A DNA stretch of 55,754 bases from Muribaculaceae bacterium (GCA_022510445.1 JAFLTN010000002.1:1-55754); one strand, 5' to 3'; counted from the first letter of the stretch, positions 15,267 to 24,139 are shown. Notes: generated by a model not told the origin, from the sequence alone. A program made the numbers and translations.

Positions 15267-15861
15267 GGAAGTTTATGTCAGACAAGTGGTTTCTGTGATG
15301 ATCTTGGGTTGGTCTCAGGTTATAGATCTTTGAATTCCAGGGCGAATAGGCCTTCTGCATCCTCCTGATGGTCAGGATGGTGTCTTCAACATCATGGCCT
15401 CCTGCGAAATGTTCGCTCAAGGCTGCCGCTATTGCTGCTATCACTTCCCCGGGAGCCAGGTCGTGGCTGTCGTCGGGGGAATGGTCTGCGGCTTCCTTGG
15501 CCTTTTTCTTCTTAGAAGTGAGTATCGATTCAGATACTTTCCCGAATATCATGAATAGGATTGAAAGCACCAAAAGTGCGCCTATCACGATACACATCGC
15601 AATTATGGTGATGGCTCCTCCCCAAGAATCGTTTTCTTCAGCATTCCGGTTCTTTTCAGCCTGCGTCATTCTCCTGGCTATCTTGCTCTCAGGAAGGACA
15701 TCGCTTTCCGCTTCATTTATTACCACCGGATTTACTTCAATATTTTCTTCTACGATTTCTATTACGGGAGTCTCCTCGCCTGATTGAACGCCGGCGGTTG
15801 CCGTGTTTCCGGCAACCGACAGCGTCAGAACTATAACCGCGGTCAGAATCTTTTTTTTCAT
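15241..15861 (-). CDS. mmdD: OadG/MmdD-like gamma/delta subunit
   Basis: Small membrane subunit that holds the decarboxylase complex together. The start is taken at 15861 (M-K-K-K-I-L-T-A-V-I-V), because the longer frame to 15945 would begin inside mmdA. The 206-residue product has a cleavable-looking N-terminal signal, a ~70-residue acidic periplasmic stretch, one membrane helix (about residues 82-108) and a cytosolic C-terminal part with a K-K-K-K-A-K-E segment, an H-D-L-A-P-G-E-V-I-A-A-I-A-A-A-L helix typical of the family, and a basic end. A signal plus periplasmic region makes it longer than classical OadG (~85 aa). It overlaps mmdC. Confidence 0.82.
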   Translation of the reverse strand: MKKKILTAVIVLTLSVAGNTATAGVQSGEETPVIEIVEENIEVNPVVINEAESDVLPESKIARRMTQAEKNRNAEENDSWGGAITIIAMCIVIGALLVLSILFMIFGKVSESILTSKKKKAKEAADHSPDDSHDLAPGEVIAAIAAALSEHFAGGHDVEDTILTIRRMQKAYSPWNSKIYNLRPTQDHHRNHLSDINFHESKRIQI

Positions 15862-15889
15862 ATTTGATTGATTTGACAGCGTATGATTG

Positions 15890-17443
15890 TCAAAGGGGTA
15901 TATTGCCGTGTTTTTTCGGCGGGTTAGACAATTTTTTGGTTGCAAGCATCTGAAGAGCGCGGATGATGCGGAAACGTGTGTTACGTGGTTCTATTACATC
16001 ATCAATATAGCCATATTTTGCTGCTTGATAGGGATTTGCAAAAAGTTTGCGGTATTCTTCCTCTTTTTCTGCTCTCAAGGCTGCCGGATCGGTGGCTTCT
16101 TTCATTTCCTTGGCATAAAGAACGCCGACTGCACCCTCTGCTCCCATTACTGCGATCTCCGATGTAGGCCATGCGTAATTGATGTCTCCACGCAGCTGTT
16201 TGCAGCTCATTACGATATGGGCGCCACCATAGCTCTTTCTTAAAGTTACGGTCACTTTAGGTACTGTTGCTTCTCCATATGCATATAGAAGCTTGGCGCC
16301 GTGAAGGATAACGCCGTTATATTCCTGGCCAGTGCCCGGAAGGAACCCCGGAACGTCAACAAGCGTCACCAACGGAATATTGAAGGCATCGCAGAAACGT
16401 ACGAATCTTGCAGCCTTACGTGAAGCATTGGAGTCGAGCACACCTGCAAGCACTTTCGGCTGGTTGGCCACGATGCCGACAGACTGACCGTTGAAGCGGG
16501 CAAAACCTACTATTATATTGCGGGCATAGTCTCTGTGGACCTCAAGGAATTCACCATTGTCTACCACTGAGCCGATCACTTCATACATATCGTATGACTG
16601 TTTGGCGCTTTCCGGTATAATTTCATTCAGTGCATCTTCAAGACGGTCGATAGGATCGTTGCAAGCTACGAGAGGAGTCTCTTCAAGATTGTTCTGAGGG
16701 ATATAGCTCAACAGTTTGCGGATAATGAAGAGGGCCTCTTCCCCATTTTCTGCAGAGAAATGGGTTACACCGCTCTTGGTGGAGTGAACTGATGCTCCTC
16801 CAAGTTCTTCCTGGCTAACATCTTCTCCTGTCACTGTCTTGACTACTGTGGGACCGGTGAGGAACATATAAGAGATTCCTTTGGCCATGATTGTGAAGTC
16901 AGTGAGGGCAGGACTATAGACAGCACCACCGGCACAAGGACCCAAAATGGCTGAAATCTGTGGCACAACTCCTGAAGCCAGGATATTTCTCTGGAAGATT
17001 TCAGAATATCCCGCAAGTGCGTTGATACCTTCCTGGATGCGTGCACCACCTGAGTCGTTGAGTCCGATTATCGGTGCGCCCATCTTCATGGCCATATCCA
17101 TCACTTTGCAGATCTTTAATGCCATTGTCTCTGAAAGAGAACCTCCATAAACAGTAAAGTCTTGTGCAAAAACATACACGAGGCGACCTTCGATGGTGCC
17201 GAAGCCGGTAACGACTCCATCGCCAAGTATGTGTTTCTTGTCTTGTCCGAAGTTTGTGCAACGGTGAGTCACAAACATGTCAAGTTCTTCAAAACTACCT
17301 TCGTCGAGCAATTGGGCGATACGTTCGCGAGCTGTGTATTTCCCTTTGGCGTGTTGCTTTTCAATGGCTTTTTCTCCCCCGCCTAATCTTGCGGTTGCTC
17401 TTTTTTCAATGAGCTCGTTGATTTTATCTTGTGCTGAGTTCAT
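15890..17443 (-). CDS. mmdA: Methylmalonyl-CoA decarboxylase alpha subunit (acyl-CoA carboxyltransferase)
   Basis: Transfers the carboxyl group of methylmalonyl-CoA to biotin, giving propionyl-CoA. The 517-residue protein has the two crotonase-like halves of the carboxyltransferase family: an N-terminal [21 protein letters not shown] and a [16 protein letters not shown] oxyanion segment, then [13 protein letters not shown] and [11 protein letters not shown] in the second half. The end [13 protein letters not shown] is typical. Homologous propionyl-CoA carboxylase beta subunits cannot be told apart by sequence; the mce, mmdC and mmdB neighbours favour the decarboxylase of propionate fermentation. 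It follows mce by 38 bp. Confidence 0.93.
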   Translation of the reverse strand: MNSAQDKINELIEKRATARLGGGEKAIEKQHAKGKYTARERIAQLLDEGSFEELDMFVTHRCTNFGQDKKHILGDGVVTGFGTIEGRLVYVFAQDFTVYGGSLSETMALKICKVMDMAMKMGAPIIGLNDSGGARIQEGINALAGYSEIFQRNILASGVVPQISAILGPCAGGAVYSPALTDFTIMAKGISYMFLTGPTVVKTVTGEDVSQEELGGASVHSTKSGVTHFSAENGEEALFIIRKLLSYIPQNNLEETPLVACNDPIDRLEDALNEIIPESAKQSYDMYEVIGSVVDNGEFLEVHRDYARNIIVGFARFNGQSVGIVANQPKVLAGVLDSNASRKAARFVRFCDAFNIPLVTLVDVPGFLPGTGQEYNGVILHGAKLLYAYGEATVPKVTVTLRKSYGGAHIVMSCKQLRGDINYAWPTSEIAVMGAEGAVGVLYAKEMKEATDPAALRAEKEEEYRKLFANPYQAAKYGYIDDVIEPRNTRFRIIRALQMLATKKLSNPPKKHGNIPL

Positions 17444-17481
17444 AAGGAGCTATTTATTTGATATAAAAATTTAAAATGTTC

Positions 17482-17901
17482 TTATTTTGAAGGATCTTCG
17501 CAAAGCTCTGTGAGCACTGCCTCAGTTGATTTCGGATGGAGGAAGGCGATGTGGAGGCCGTCGGCTCCCTTACGAGGTGCCTGGTCGATTAGTTTCACAC
17601 CTTTTTCTTCACATTCTTTCAATGCATTTTCAACTCCGTCTTCCACACAGAATGCTATATGGTGCATACCACCTCTGCCACCGTTTTTCTCTATGAATTT
17701 GGCGATTGTGCTTTCAGGTGATGTTGCCTCAAGAAGTTCTATTTTTGTGTCTCCTACCTTAATGAAGGCAGTTGTCACTTTCTGGTCTTCTACCACCTCT
17801 GTCTTGTAGCATTTCAGACCTAAAACATTTTCGTAATACTCGATGGCTTTTGCAAGATCAGGAACTGCTATCCCGATATGCTCGATGTGAGAAATTTTCA
17901 T
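17482..17901 (-). CDS. mce: Methylmalonyl-CoA epimerase
   Basis: Interconverts (R)- and (S)-methylmalonyl-CoA, linking the B12-dependent mutase to MmdA. The 139-residue vicinal-oxygen-chelate protein starts K-I-S-H-I-E-H-I-G-I-A-V-P-D-L, with a metal-ligand histidine, and has G-R-G-G-M-H-H-I-A-F-C-V-E-D with the second, ending with the strand H-I-A-F-L-H-P-K-S-T that leads to V-L-T-E-L. Length and motifs match the epimerase closely. It is the first gene of the operon and has a strong promoter at 18015-18046 with a leader of about 105 nt. Confidence 0.93.
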   Translation of the reverse strand: MKISHIEHIGIAVPDLAKAIEYYENVLGLKCYKTEVVEDQKVTTAFIKVGDTKIELLEATSPESTIAKFIEKNGGRGGMHHIAFCVEDGVENALKECEEKGVKLIDQAPRKGADGLHIAFLHPKSTEAVLTELCEDPSK

Positions 17902-18014
17902 GTGATTTTAATATTTTTTATTTAATTAGTTTGAATTTCATTTATTTACAATGCAAACTCCTGAATTAATCTTTATAGTGGGACCATCACGTTAGTTAAC
18001 GGCAATAGTCGGTG

Positions 18015-18046
18015 CAAAATTAAAGATTTATTCCGATTGAGACAAA
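18015..18046 (-). promoter_or_regulatory. Promoter of the mce-mmd operon
   Basis: On the minus strand TTTG (18043-18046), 20-nt spacer, TAATTTTG (18015-18022) followed by CACC. Both boxes match the Bacteroidetes consensus (TTTG / TAnnTTTG). Confidence 0.75.
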
Positions 18047-18147
18047 AAAAGATATAATAATACAATTGCTAAATCTAATATTGTGTCTCTTATTAGGTTT
18101 ATTTATAAAAAAATGACGATATTTGCAGAAAATATGTCAAGTCGTCA

Positions 18148-19155
18148 ATGGAGATAACTGCAAGGGAGCTTGCCATTATAGCCGGGGGCCGCGTCGACGG
18201 TGATCCGGATGTCAAGGTAAACAGCTTCGCCAAAATAGAGGAGGCGAAGACCGGTGATCTGTCTTTTATCGCTAACCCCAAATACTCTCATTTTGCGGAA
18301 ACTACAGAGGCTTCCATTCTGCTTGTTTCCGAAGATTTTATAGCCCCCGATAATTGTTGCGCCACCTTGTTGAGAGTCAAGGATCCATATTCCACCCTCG
18401 CAGCCCTTATGAGAATGGTCGACAGCATGAGGCCTAAACCCCGGGGGGTTGAAAATCCTGTGTTCTGCGCCGATGGTGTGAGCATCCCAGATGACGCATA
18501 TGTCGGAGCTTTCGCCTATATCGGGAAAAACGTTAGTCTCGGAAAAGGCGTGCAGATATATCCACAGGTTTATATTGGCGAAGGGGTGTCGATAGGGGAG
18601 GACACCGTGCTCTATGCGGGAGTCAAGATTTATGCAGGTTGCAAAATCGGCTCCCGTTGCATAATTCATTCAGGCACAGTTATAGGAGCTGACGGTTTCG
18701 GATTTGCACCCGTCGACGGTCATTTTGAGAAGATTCCCCAGCTTGGGACGGTGCTCATAGAAGATGATGTGGAGATAGGCGCCAACACAACAATAGACCG
18801 GGCTACTTTCGGAAATACCCGTATCGGAAAAGGCACAAAACTTGATAACCTGATTCAGGTGGCGCATAATGTCTCCATCGGAGAAAACAACGTGTTTGCA
18901 TCCCAGACAGGTATAGCCGGCTCGACTCGCTTCGGAAACAACAACATGGTGGGTGGCCAGTGCGGTTTTGCGGGACATATCTCTATCGGAGATTATAATG
19001 AATTCGGTGCACAGTCCGGAATTCCCGGAAATGTAGGCGACAGAAAACGTCTTATAGGTTATCCCGCTGTCGACAGCCGTCAATGGGCAAGAACTAATGT
19101 ATATATTAAAAAGTTGCCGGAATTATTTGCGGCAGATAAACATAGAGAGAAATAA
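18148..19155 (+). CDS. lpxD: UDP-3-O-acylglucosamine N-acyltransferase
   Basis: Third step of lipid A synthesis: adds the N-linked hydroxyacyl chain from acyl-ACP. The 335-residue protein has the N-terminal uridine-binding domain ([12 protein letters not shown] ... L-S-F-I-A-N-P-K-Y) and then a left-handed beta-helix of hexapeptide repeats from about residue 105 to 315. The catalytic His lies in [12 protein letters not shown], and G-A-D-G-F-G-F is conserved. Its stop overlaps the lpxC-fabZ start by one base (TAATG), which couples their translation. The intergenic region before it has only an imperfect -7 box (GATATTTG, 18118-18125). Confidence 0.96.
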   Translation: MEITARELAIIAGGRVDGDPDVKVNSFAKIEEAKTGDLSFIANPKYSHFAETTEASILLVSEDFIAPDNCCATLLRVKDPYSTLAALMRMVDSMRPKPRGVENPVFCADGVSIPDDAYVGAFAYIGKNVSLGKGVQIYPQVYIGEGVSIGEDTVLYAGVKIYAGCKIGSRCIIHSGTVIGADGFGFAPVDGHFEKIPQLGTVLIEDDVEIGANTTIDRATFGNTRIGKGTKLDNLIQVAHNVSIGENNVFASQTGIAGSTRFGNNNMVGGQCGFAGHISIGDYNEFGAQSGIPGNVGDRKRLIGYPAVDSRQWARTNVYIKKLPELFAADKHREK

Positions 19156-20537
19156 TGGAACAACTGACTCTGAAATCTCCTTTCTCCGTTAGAGGAAAAG
19201 GACTGCATTCCGGTAAAGAGATAAATGCAATATTCAAGCCGGCTCCCGTGAACTATGGTTATAAATTCAAGAGAGTGGATCTTGAAGGAGAACCGGTGAT
19301 TGAAGCTTTGGCTGAAAATGTTGTGGATACGACAAGAGGCACTGTCCTGGGTAAAGGTGAAATTAGAATCAGCACCGTTGAACATGCGCTCGCGGCTCTA
19401 TATGCTGCGGGGGTAGATAATTGTATTATTGAACTTGACGGTCCTGAAATGCCGATTCTTGACGGGAGTGCCATTATATATATGGAGAATCTTGAAAAAA
19501 TCGGTCTTGAAGCTCAAGACGCCGACAAGGATTTCTATATCATAAAAGAGAAACAAACTCTTAAGGATGAGAAAACAGGCTCAGTGATAACTGTTTATCC
19601 GGAAGATGAGTTCAGTGTGGAGGTGATGGTGGAATATAATTCTCCTATCCTCCCTAATCAGTTTGCAATGCTTGACGATATCGCAGATTTTAAGCAGGAG
19701 GTAGCAAGTGCGCGTACTTTTGTTTTTGTCCGTGAAATTGAGCAGCTCGTGGAGGCTGGTCTTATAAAAGGAGGCGACCTTGACAACGCAATAGTCATTT
19801 ATGACCAGCTTGTACCCACCGAACAGATTAATCATCTGTGCGACCTTATGGATGTGCCTCACATCGAGGTTAATCAACTGGGTTATATCAATCCTAAACC
19901 GTTGAAATGGGATAATGAGCCGGCCCGTCATAAACTGATGGATGTGATTGGGGACTTTGCACTCATTGGCAAACCTATTAAGGGAAGAATCGTAGCGGTC
20001 AGGCCCGGTCACACCATCAATAATCGCTTCACACGTATGATCCGGAAGACTGTAAGGCACACCGAAATCCAGTCTCCCAACTATAATCCGAATCTCGAGC
20101 CTATAATCGATATCAATGGAATCAGAAAACTGCTCCCTCATAGATATCCTTTTCTTCTCATAGACAAGATTATAGAGATTGATAAGAAACATTGCGTGGC
20201 TGTCAAGAATGTCACTGTCAATGAGCCATTCTTCCCGGGTCATTTTCCCCAGGAACCTGTCATGCCGGGAGTGCTTCAGATTGAGGCTATGGCCCAGGCA
20301 GCCGGTGTGCTCGTGCTTAATTATCTGGAAGAACCGGAAAGATACAGCACTTATTTCCTTAAGATAGATAATGTGAAATTCCGTCAGAAAGTGGTGCCGG
20401 GGAATACATTATTATTAAATGTGAGCCTGACCACTGAGATACGCCGTGGATGTGCCATGGTTAAAGGTTATGCTTTTGTGGGCGAAAAAATTGTCTGTGA
20501 AGCAGAGTTTATGGCCCAGATTATTAAAAATAAATAA
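19155..20537 (+). CDS. lpxC/fabZ: Bifunctional LpxC-FabZ: UDP-3-O-acyl-GlcNAc deacetylase and 3-hydroxyacyl-ACP dehydratase
   Basis: Fusion of the committed lipid A enzyme with a fatty-acid dehydratase, characteristic of Bacteroidetes. The LpxC part (about 1-305) has the zinc ligands in T-V-E-H-A-L-A-A-L and R-H-K-L-M-D-V-I-G-D, the G-P-E-M-P-I-L-D-G-S motif, and the H-T-I-N-N-R-F end. A short linker leads to the FabZ part (about 315-460): K-L-L-P-H-R-Y-P-F-L-L-I-D, P-G-H-F-P (catalytic His) and M-P-G-V-L-Q-I-E-A-M-A-Q (catalytic Glu). The fusion puts acyl-ACP formation and lipid A acylation in a 1:1 ratio. It sits between lpxD and lpxA in one operon. Confidence 0.97.
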   Translation: MEQLTLKSPFSVRGKGLHSGKEINAIFKPAPVNYGYKFKRVDLEGEPVIEALAENVVDTTRGTVLGKGEIRISTVEHALAALYAAGVDNCIIELDGPEMPILDGSAIIYMENLEKIGLEAQDADKDFYIIKEKQTLKDEKTGSVITVYPEDEFSVEVMVEYNSPILPNQFAMLDDIADFKQEVASARTFVFVREIEQLVEAGLIKGGDLDNAIVIYDQLVPTEQINHLCDLMDVPHIEVNQLGYINPKPLKWDNEPARHKLMDVIGDFALIGKPIKGRIVAVRPGHTINNRFTRMIRKTVRHTEIQSPNYNPNLEPIIDINGIRKLLPHRYPFLLIDKIIEIDKKHCVAVKNVTVNEPFFPGHFPQEPVMPGVLQIEAMAQAAGVLVLNYLEEPERYSTYFLKIDNVKFRQKVVPGNTLLLNVSLTTEIRRGCAMVKGYAFVGEKIVCEAEFMAQIIKNK

Positions 20538-20565
20538 GGAAATCCGTTTAGGTTTCCTCTTTTAA

Positions 20566-21342
20566 ATGATGGAGAAATTATTTTTTGTTGACCCAAATGC
20601 CCGTATCGGCAATAATGTGAAGATTGGAAACTTCACCAATATTTATGAGGATGTTGAAATTGGTGATAATTGCGAAATTTTAGGAAATGTCACCATATTT
20701 CCGGGTGCAAGGATCGGCTCAGGGGTGAAAATTTTCCCCGGTGCCGTCATTGCCGCTATTCCTCAAGACCTTAAATTCAAGGGTGAGAAAACATATGCCT
20801 TTATTGGTGACGGAACTACTTTGCGGGAATGTGTTACGGTGAACCGCGGCACAGCTTCCAAAGGCAAGACCGTTGTGGGAGAGAATTGTCTCATAATGGC
20901 TTATAATCATGTAGCTCATGATTGTGTCATCGGAAACCGGGTCATTATGTCAAATGCCTGCCAGTTGGCCGGTGAGGTAGTGGTAGATGATTATGCAGTA
21001 ATAGGAGGCGGAAGTCTTATTCATCAGTTCTGCCATTTGGGTAGAAATATCATGCTTCAGGGAGGGGCCCTGGTAAATAAGGATATACCTCCTTATGTTA
21101 AGGCTGCACGTGAACCTATCTCCTATGTGGGTCTGAATACTATTGGTCTTCACCGTAACGGATTCAGTCAGGAAGACATTCAGACCATTTCTGAGATTTA
21201 CAGGGTGTTGTATCTTAGTGATTTGAATGTAACCAACGCTATCAAGCTCATCAGGGAAACTCTGCCTGAAAGCAGTTATCGAGATGAGATAGTTAATTTT
21301 ATCGAAAATTCCGGCAGGGGAGTTATCCGTTCTGCTATTTGA
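20566..21342 (+). CDS. lpxA: UDP-GlcNAc O-acyltransferase
   Basis: First step of lipid A synthesis: transfers a 3-hydroxyacyl chain from ACP to O3 of UDP-GlcNAc. The 258-residue protein has an N-terminal left-handed beta-helix of hexapeptides (I-G-N-N-V-K-I-G-N-F ... I-G-D-N-C-E-I-L-G-N-V), the catalytic region N-C-L-I-M-A-Y-N-H-V-A-H-D-C-V-I-G-N, G-G-S-L-I-H-Q-F-C-H-L-G, and the C-terminal helical domain starting at G-L-N-T-I-G-L-H-R-N-G-F. Both ATGs at 20566/20569 are possible starts. It follows the lpxC-fabZ stop by 28 bp and ends the operon at the hairpin at 21387. Confidence 0.96.
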   Translation: MMEKLFFVDPNARIGNNVKIGNFTNIYEDVEIGDNCEILGNVTIFPGARIGSGVKIFPGAVIAAIPQDLKFKGEKTYAFIGDGTTLRECVTVNRGTASKGKTVVGENCLIMAYNHVAHDCVIGNRVIMSNACQLAGEVVVDDYAVIGGGSLIHQFCHLGRNIMLQGGALVNKDIPPYVKAAREPISYVGLNTIGLHRNGFSQEDIQTISEIYRVLYLSDLNVTNAIKLIRETLPESSYRDEIVNFIENSGRGVIRSAI

Positions 21343-21386
21343 ATAAATAAAAGAAAATCACGGAAATTAATACATAAGGAAATTAA

Positions 21387-21412
21387 AAAAGGAGCTTGAA
21401 AAAGCTCCTTTT
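21387..21412. terminator. Bidirectional terminator between lpxA and the DUF4295 gene
   Basis: AAAAGGAGCTT-GAAA-AAGCTCCTTTT with A and T runs on both sides, placed between convergent genes. It can serve both strands. Confidence 0.9.
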
Positions 21413-21444
21413 ATTTCTGTGCGTTAATAGATAAAATTCAAAAT

Positions 21445-21594
21445 TTATTTGAGGGCAGCCTGAACTGCATCGTTAGGCACCATTTCCTCTTTGAAGACGT
21501 AAGCTCCTGTTTTCGGAGACTTTTCCATCTTGATTATCTTGCTGTAAGTGCGACCTTCACCTTTCTGAAGAGACGCCACGGTTTTTTTTGCCAT
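21445..21594 (-). CDS. DUF4295 protein, Bacteroidetes-specific ribosomal protein candidate (bL38)
   Basis: A 49-residue basic protein, M-A-K-K-T-V-A-S-L-Q-K-G-E-G-R ... A-A-L-K, read from ATG 21594 to TAA 21445. It matches the DUF4295 family, which in Bacteroidetes is nearly always the last gene of an rpmB-rpmG-DUF4295 cluster. I recall the family being seen in a Flavobacterium ribosome structure as a new large-subunit protein named bL38; that is memory, not checked. The gene lies 9 bp after rpmG and ends before a strong bidirectional terminator, so it shares the rpmB transcript and should be made at ribosomal-protein levels. Confidence 0.9.
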   Translation of the reverse strand: MAKKTVASLQKGEGRTYSKIIKMEKSPKTGAYVFKEEMVPNDAVQAALK

Positions 21595-21603
21595 GGTTTA
21601 ATC

Positions 21604-21792
21604 TTATTTGATTTCCTTATGAATTGTCATCCTCTTTAAAATAGGATTATATTTTTTTAGTTCCAGACGTCCGGTGGTGTTCTTGCGGTTTTTGGTGGTG
21701 ATATATCTGGAAGTTCCCGGCATACCGCTCGCCTTATGTTCTGTGCACTCCAAAATCACCTGAACCCTGTTGCCTTTAGCTTTCTTTGCCAT
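21604..21792 (-). CDS. rpmG: 50S ribosomal protein L33
   Basis: Large-subunit ribosomal protein bL33, 62 residues: [29 protein letters not shown] and [12 protein letters not shown] are family hallmarks. It has a single cysteine rather than the two C-x-x-C pairs, so it is the zinc-free form. It lies between rpmB (13 bp) and the DUF4295 gene (9 bp) in one operon. Confidence 0.96.
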   Translation of the reverse strand: MAKKAKGNRVQVILECTEHKASGMPGTSRYITTKNRKNTTGRLELKKYNPILKRMTIHKEIK

Positions 21793-21805
21793 AAGTCATT
21801 AAGAA

Positions 21806-22069
21806 TTAAAGTGAAATGATTGTTATATCTTTGAAATCTAAATGGCCTTCCTTCTCAGCTCTTTTTAAGGCTGCGTTGAGGCCGATCTTATTGATGGTGC
21901 GAAGTGCATGTGCTGAAACTAAGAGTTCAATCCACATGTCTTGTTCTACCCAATAAAATTTCTTCTTGTGAAGGTTCACCTCGAATTTTCTCTTGGTGCG
22001 CCGCTTTGAGTGTGACACATTATTGCCCACTGAAGCTTTCTTGCCTGTGATCTGACAAATTTTTGACAT
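21806..22069 (-). CDS. rpmB: 50S ribosomal protein L28
   Basis: Large-subunit ribosomal protein bL28, 87 residues. The start is taken at ATG 22069 ([11 protein letters not shown]), not the upstream in-frame codon at 22120, because the family begins there. The motif [15 protein letters not shown] and a C-terminal helix ([10 protein letters not shown]) are present. The zinc-binding cysteine pairs are absent. First gene of the rpmB-rpmG-DUF4295 operon; a consensus promoter lies about 115 nt upstream. Confidence 0.96.
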   Translation of the reverse strand: MSKICQITGKKASVGNNVSHSKRRTKRKFEVNLHKKKFYWVEQDMWIELLVSAHALRTINKIGLNAALKRAEKEGHLDFKDITIISL

Positions 22070-22184
22070 GGCTGTTATTTCTTGACTGTTTTGTTTAAAG
22101 AGGCAGGGCCGCCATCTCAATTCTCATATCGCATCCGAGCGCATCTTTCCCGGACACTTTAATGGATGTGCCACAAACCGGTTG

Positions 22185-22215
22185 CAAAATTAGTGAAAAA
22201 AACGTTATGTGCAAA
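22185..22215 (-). promoter_or_regulatory. Promoter of rpmB-rpmG-DUF4295
   Basis: Minus strand TTTG (22212-22215), 19-nt spacer, TAATTTTG (22185-22192). Both boxes are consensus. The predicted leader is about 110 nt, long enough for ribosomal-protein autoregulation, though no fold is assigned. Confidence 0.75.
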
Positions 22216-22257
22216 CTTTTTATGATTTTATAAAATCTCTTGCACTTATTTTTATTA

Positions 22258-22292
22258 AGACCCGTTATCCAATTTTGTTAATGCGGGTTCTA
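22258..22292 (-). terminator. Probable terminator after cinA
   Basis: Minus strand AGAACCCG ... CGGGTCTT with additional inner TTA/TAA pairing interrupted by a bulge, followed by AATAAAAAT. It lies 10 bp after the cinA stop. Confidence 0.5.
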
Positions 22293-22302
22293 AAAATTAA
22301 AA

Positions 22303-23109
22303 TTAATCATCGTTTACTTCCTCCTGATCGACATAACTGTTGCGCAGGAGGTTGATAAGCATTACCATGCCGTGATTGCTCGCACTTTCGATTACTGTAT
22401 TTCGGTCTCCCTTGAAATGAAGGCATTCGCTAACAAGGGTATCACCGTATTTCGCTGCTATCCATACCGTTCCTACAGGCTTCAGTGGGGTCCCACCGTC
22501 AGGTCCCGCTATGCCCGATGTGGCGATTGCACAATCCGTGCGCATCAGTTTGGCTACTCCCTTTGCCATGGATTCTACAACTTCCTGACTTACCGCTCCA
22601 TATGTGGATATGTCGCTGCGGGAAACCCCGAGAACATTCGCCTTTACATCGTTGGAATAACTAACAACGCTCCCCTGAAAATAGGCCGACGATCCCGGCA
22701 CCTGAACTATACGATGGGCAAGGTTTCCGCCGGTGCAGCTTTCCGCACAAGCAACTGTCAGTTCCCTTTCGTGCAAAAGATTACCAAGCACTTCAGCTAT
22801 GGTCTTATCTTCCATAGAAACTACATCTCGCGTGAATATGCTGTTTAGATTGTTGTGATAACGATTCATCTGAAATCTTAACAGCTCAACACCGGTGTTT
22901 ACACCAGTGAGCGTGATGTTTGTTACTAAATGGGTGTTGTCTATAGTGATCTTTACAAAATCCGGCAGCTGTACTTCAAAATGTTTTATAACTTTTGAGA
23001 GCTCCTGGCGGGTATAGCCATAGATTACCACATGACGGGTCTCCGTGTAGATATCACTTTTACCACCCTTTTTCACTCCGGCGATTTCTTTTTCTTTTTT
23101 CATAGTCAT
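22303..23109 (-). CDS. CinA-family NMN deamidase (PncC-like), without the MoaB-like N-terminal domain
   Basis: C-terminal domain (about residues 100-260) is the CinA/PncC amidohydrolase, which converts NMN to NaMN: it has V-A-C-A-E-S-C-T-G-G-N-L (catalytic Ser), Y-S-N-D-V-K (Tyr and Lys), Y-G-A-V-S and I-A-G-P-D-G-G-T-P-L-K-P-V-G-T-V. Residues about 25-95 resemble the KH-like middle domain of full CinA (R-H-V-V-I-Y-G-Y-T, L-P-D-F-V-K-I, V-E-L-L-R-F). The ~170-residue MoaB/MogA-like domain of full-length CinA (about 415 aa) is missing and there is no room for it, since the start overlaps the tsaD stop (ATGA). Expected activity is NMN deamidation without the pyrophosphatase half. Confidence 0.9.
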   Translation of the reverse strand: MTMKKEKEIAGVKKGGKSDIYTETRHVVIYGYTRQELSKVIKHFEVQLPDFVKITIDNTHLVTNITLTGVNTGVELLRFQMNRYHNNLNSIFTRDVVSMEDKTIAEVLGNLLHERELTVACAESCTGGNLAHRIVQVPGSSAYFQGSVVSYSNDVKANVLGVSRSDISTYGAVSQEVVESMAKGVAKLMRTDCAIATSGIAGPDGGTPLKPVGTVWIAAKYGDTLVSECLHFKGDRNTVIESASNHGMVMLINLLRNSYVDQEEVNDD

Positions 23110-24122
23110 ATTGTTACCCGCGAATAGGGTGGTTTCGATAAATCACAAAAATTTCCTTCAAGAAATTTAAAATATCCGGCGGTCGCCACCATAGCTGCGT
23201 TGTCAGTGGTGAATATTCGTTCAGGAATCCATGCTTTGATCCTTTTTGACCGGCAGAACTCCGCTATCCGGTTCCTCACTCCGCTGTTGGCTGAAACACC
23301 TCCTCCTATGGCAAGATGCTTTACAGGATAATCCTTAAGAGCTTTTGAAAGTTTTTCCATCAGGATATCTATAATGGTCTTCTGGAGAGAAGCTGCAAGA
23401 TCTTCCCGGTTTTCTTCGATAAATTCCGGATTCTCCTTAAGATTGTCTCTCAGGGCGTAAAGAAAAGAGGTCTTCAGTCCGCTGAAGGAATAATCCAGTC
23501 CTGATATTTTTGGCTTATGGAATTTGAATTTATTGGGATCTCCGGTTGCTGCCAGACGGTCGATATGGGGTCCCCCCGGATAGGGCAATCCCATCACTTT
23601 CGCACACTTGTCGAAGGCTTCACCGGCCGCATCATCAATAGTTTTTCCAAGAATCTCCATTTCTCCAGGTGATTTGGCAAGGACTATCTGGGAATTTCCT
23701 CCGGAAACTAAAAGGCATATAAAAGGAAATTCAGGAACCTCATCTTCCGGATTTTTCCTTATAAAGTGTGAAAGCACATGTGCATGCAAGTGATTCACAT
23801 CGATCAAGGGTATTTGGAGTCCTATCGACATTCCTTTGGCAAAGGATGTCCCTACGAGCAGAGATCCAAGCAGACCGGGGCCGCGGGTAAAAGCGATGGC
23901 ACTAAGTTCATCTTTTGAAACTCCCGCCTCTTTCAGAGCTTCGGCAACCACAGGCACAATATTCTCCTGATGGGCCCGGGAGGCTAACTCCGGGACTACT
24001 CCTCCATAATTTTCATGCACTTTCTGACTTGCAATAACATTGCTTAGAAGGATGCCATCCTTTATTACTGCCGCAGAGGTGTCATCGCATGAAGATTCTA
24101 TTCCAAGTATTATTGAAGACAT
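23106..24122 (-). CDS. tsaD: tRNA N6-threonylcarbamoyladenosine synthase TsaD
   Basis: Transfers the threonylcarbamoyl group from TC-AMP to A37 of ANN-decoding tRNAs, with TsaB and TsaE. The 338-residue ASKHA-fold protein has the N-terminal G-I-E-S-S-C-D-D-T-S, the metal-binding H-L-H-A-H-V-L, L-V-S-G-G-N-S-Q-I, Y-P-G-G-P and I-G-G-G-V-S-A-N-S-G-V-R. It starts at ATG 24122 with a consensus promoter directly upstream (leader about 10 nt). The stop overlaps the cinA-like start by four bases (ATGA), implying coupled translation. The pairing with CinA looks incidental. Confidence 0.97.
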   Translation of the reverse strand: MSSIILGIESSCDDTSAAVIKDGILLSNVIASQKVHENYGGVVPELASRAHQENIVPVVAEALKEAGVSKDELSAIAFTRGPGLLGSLLVGTSFAKGMSIGLQIPLIDVNHLHAHVLSHFIRKNPEDEVPEFPFICLLVSGGNSQIVLAKSPGEMEILGKTIDDAAGEAFDKCAKVMGLPYPGGPHIDRLAATGDPNKFKFHKPKISGLDYSFSGLKTSFLYALRDNLKENPEFIEENREDLAASLQKTIIDILMEKLSKALKDYPVKHLAIGGGVSANSGVRNRIAEFCRSKRIKAWIPERIFTTDNAAMVATAGYFKFLEGNFCDLSKPPYSRVTI

Positions 24123-24139
24123 TTTTTTCTGATTGGCTA

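Noticed and set aside
19581..20243. 220-aa minus-strand ORF within lpxC-fabZ
   Set aside because: Lies entirely antisense to a well-supported fusion enzyme and shows no recognisable motif.
22372..22848. 158-aa plus-strand ORF within cinA
   Set aside because: Antisense to catalytic motifs of the CinA domain; no promoter or family signal.
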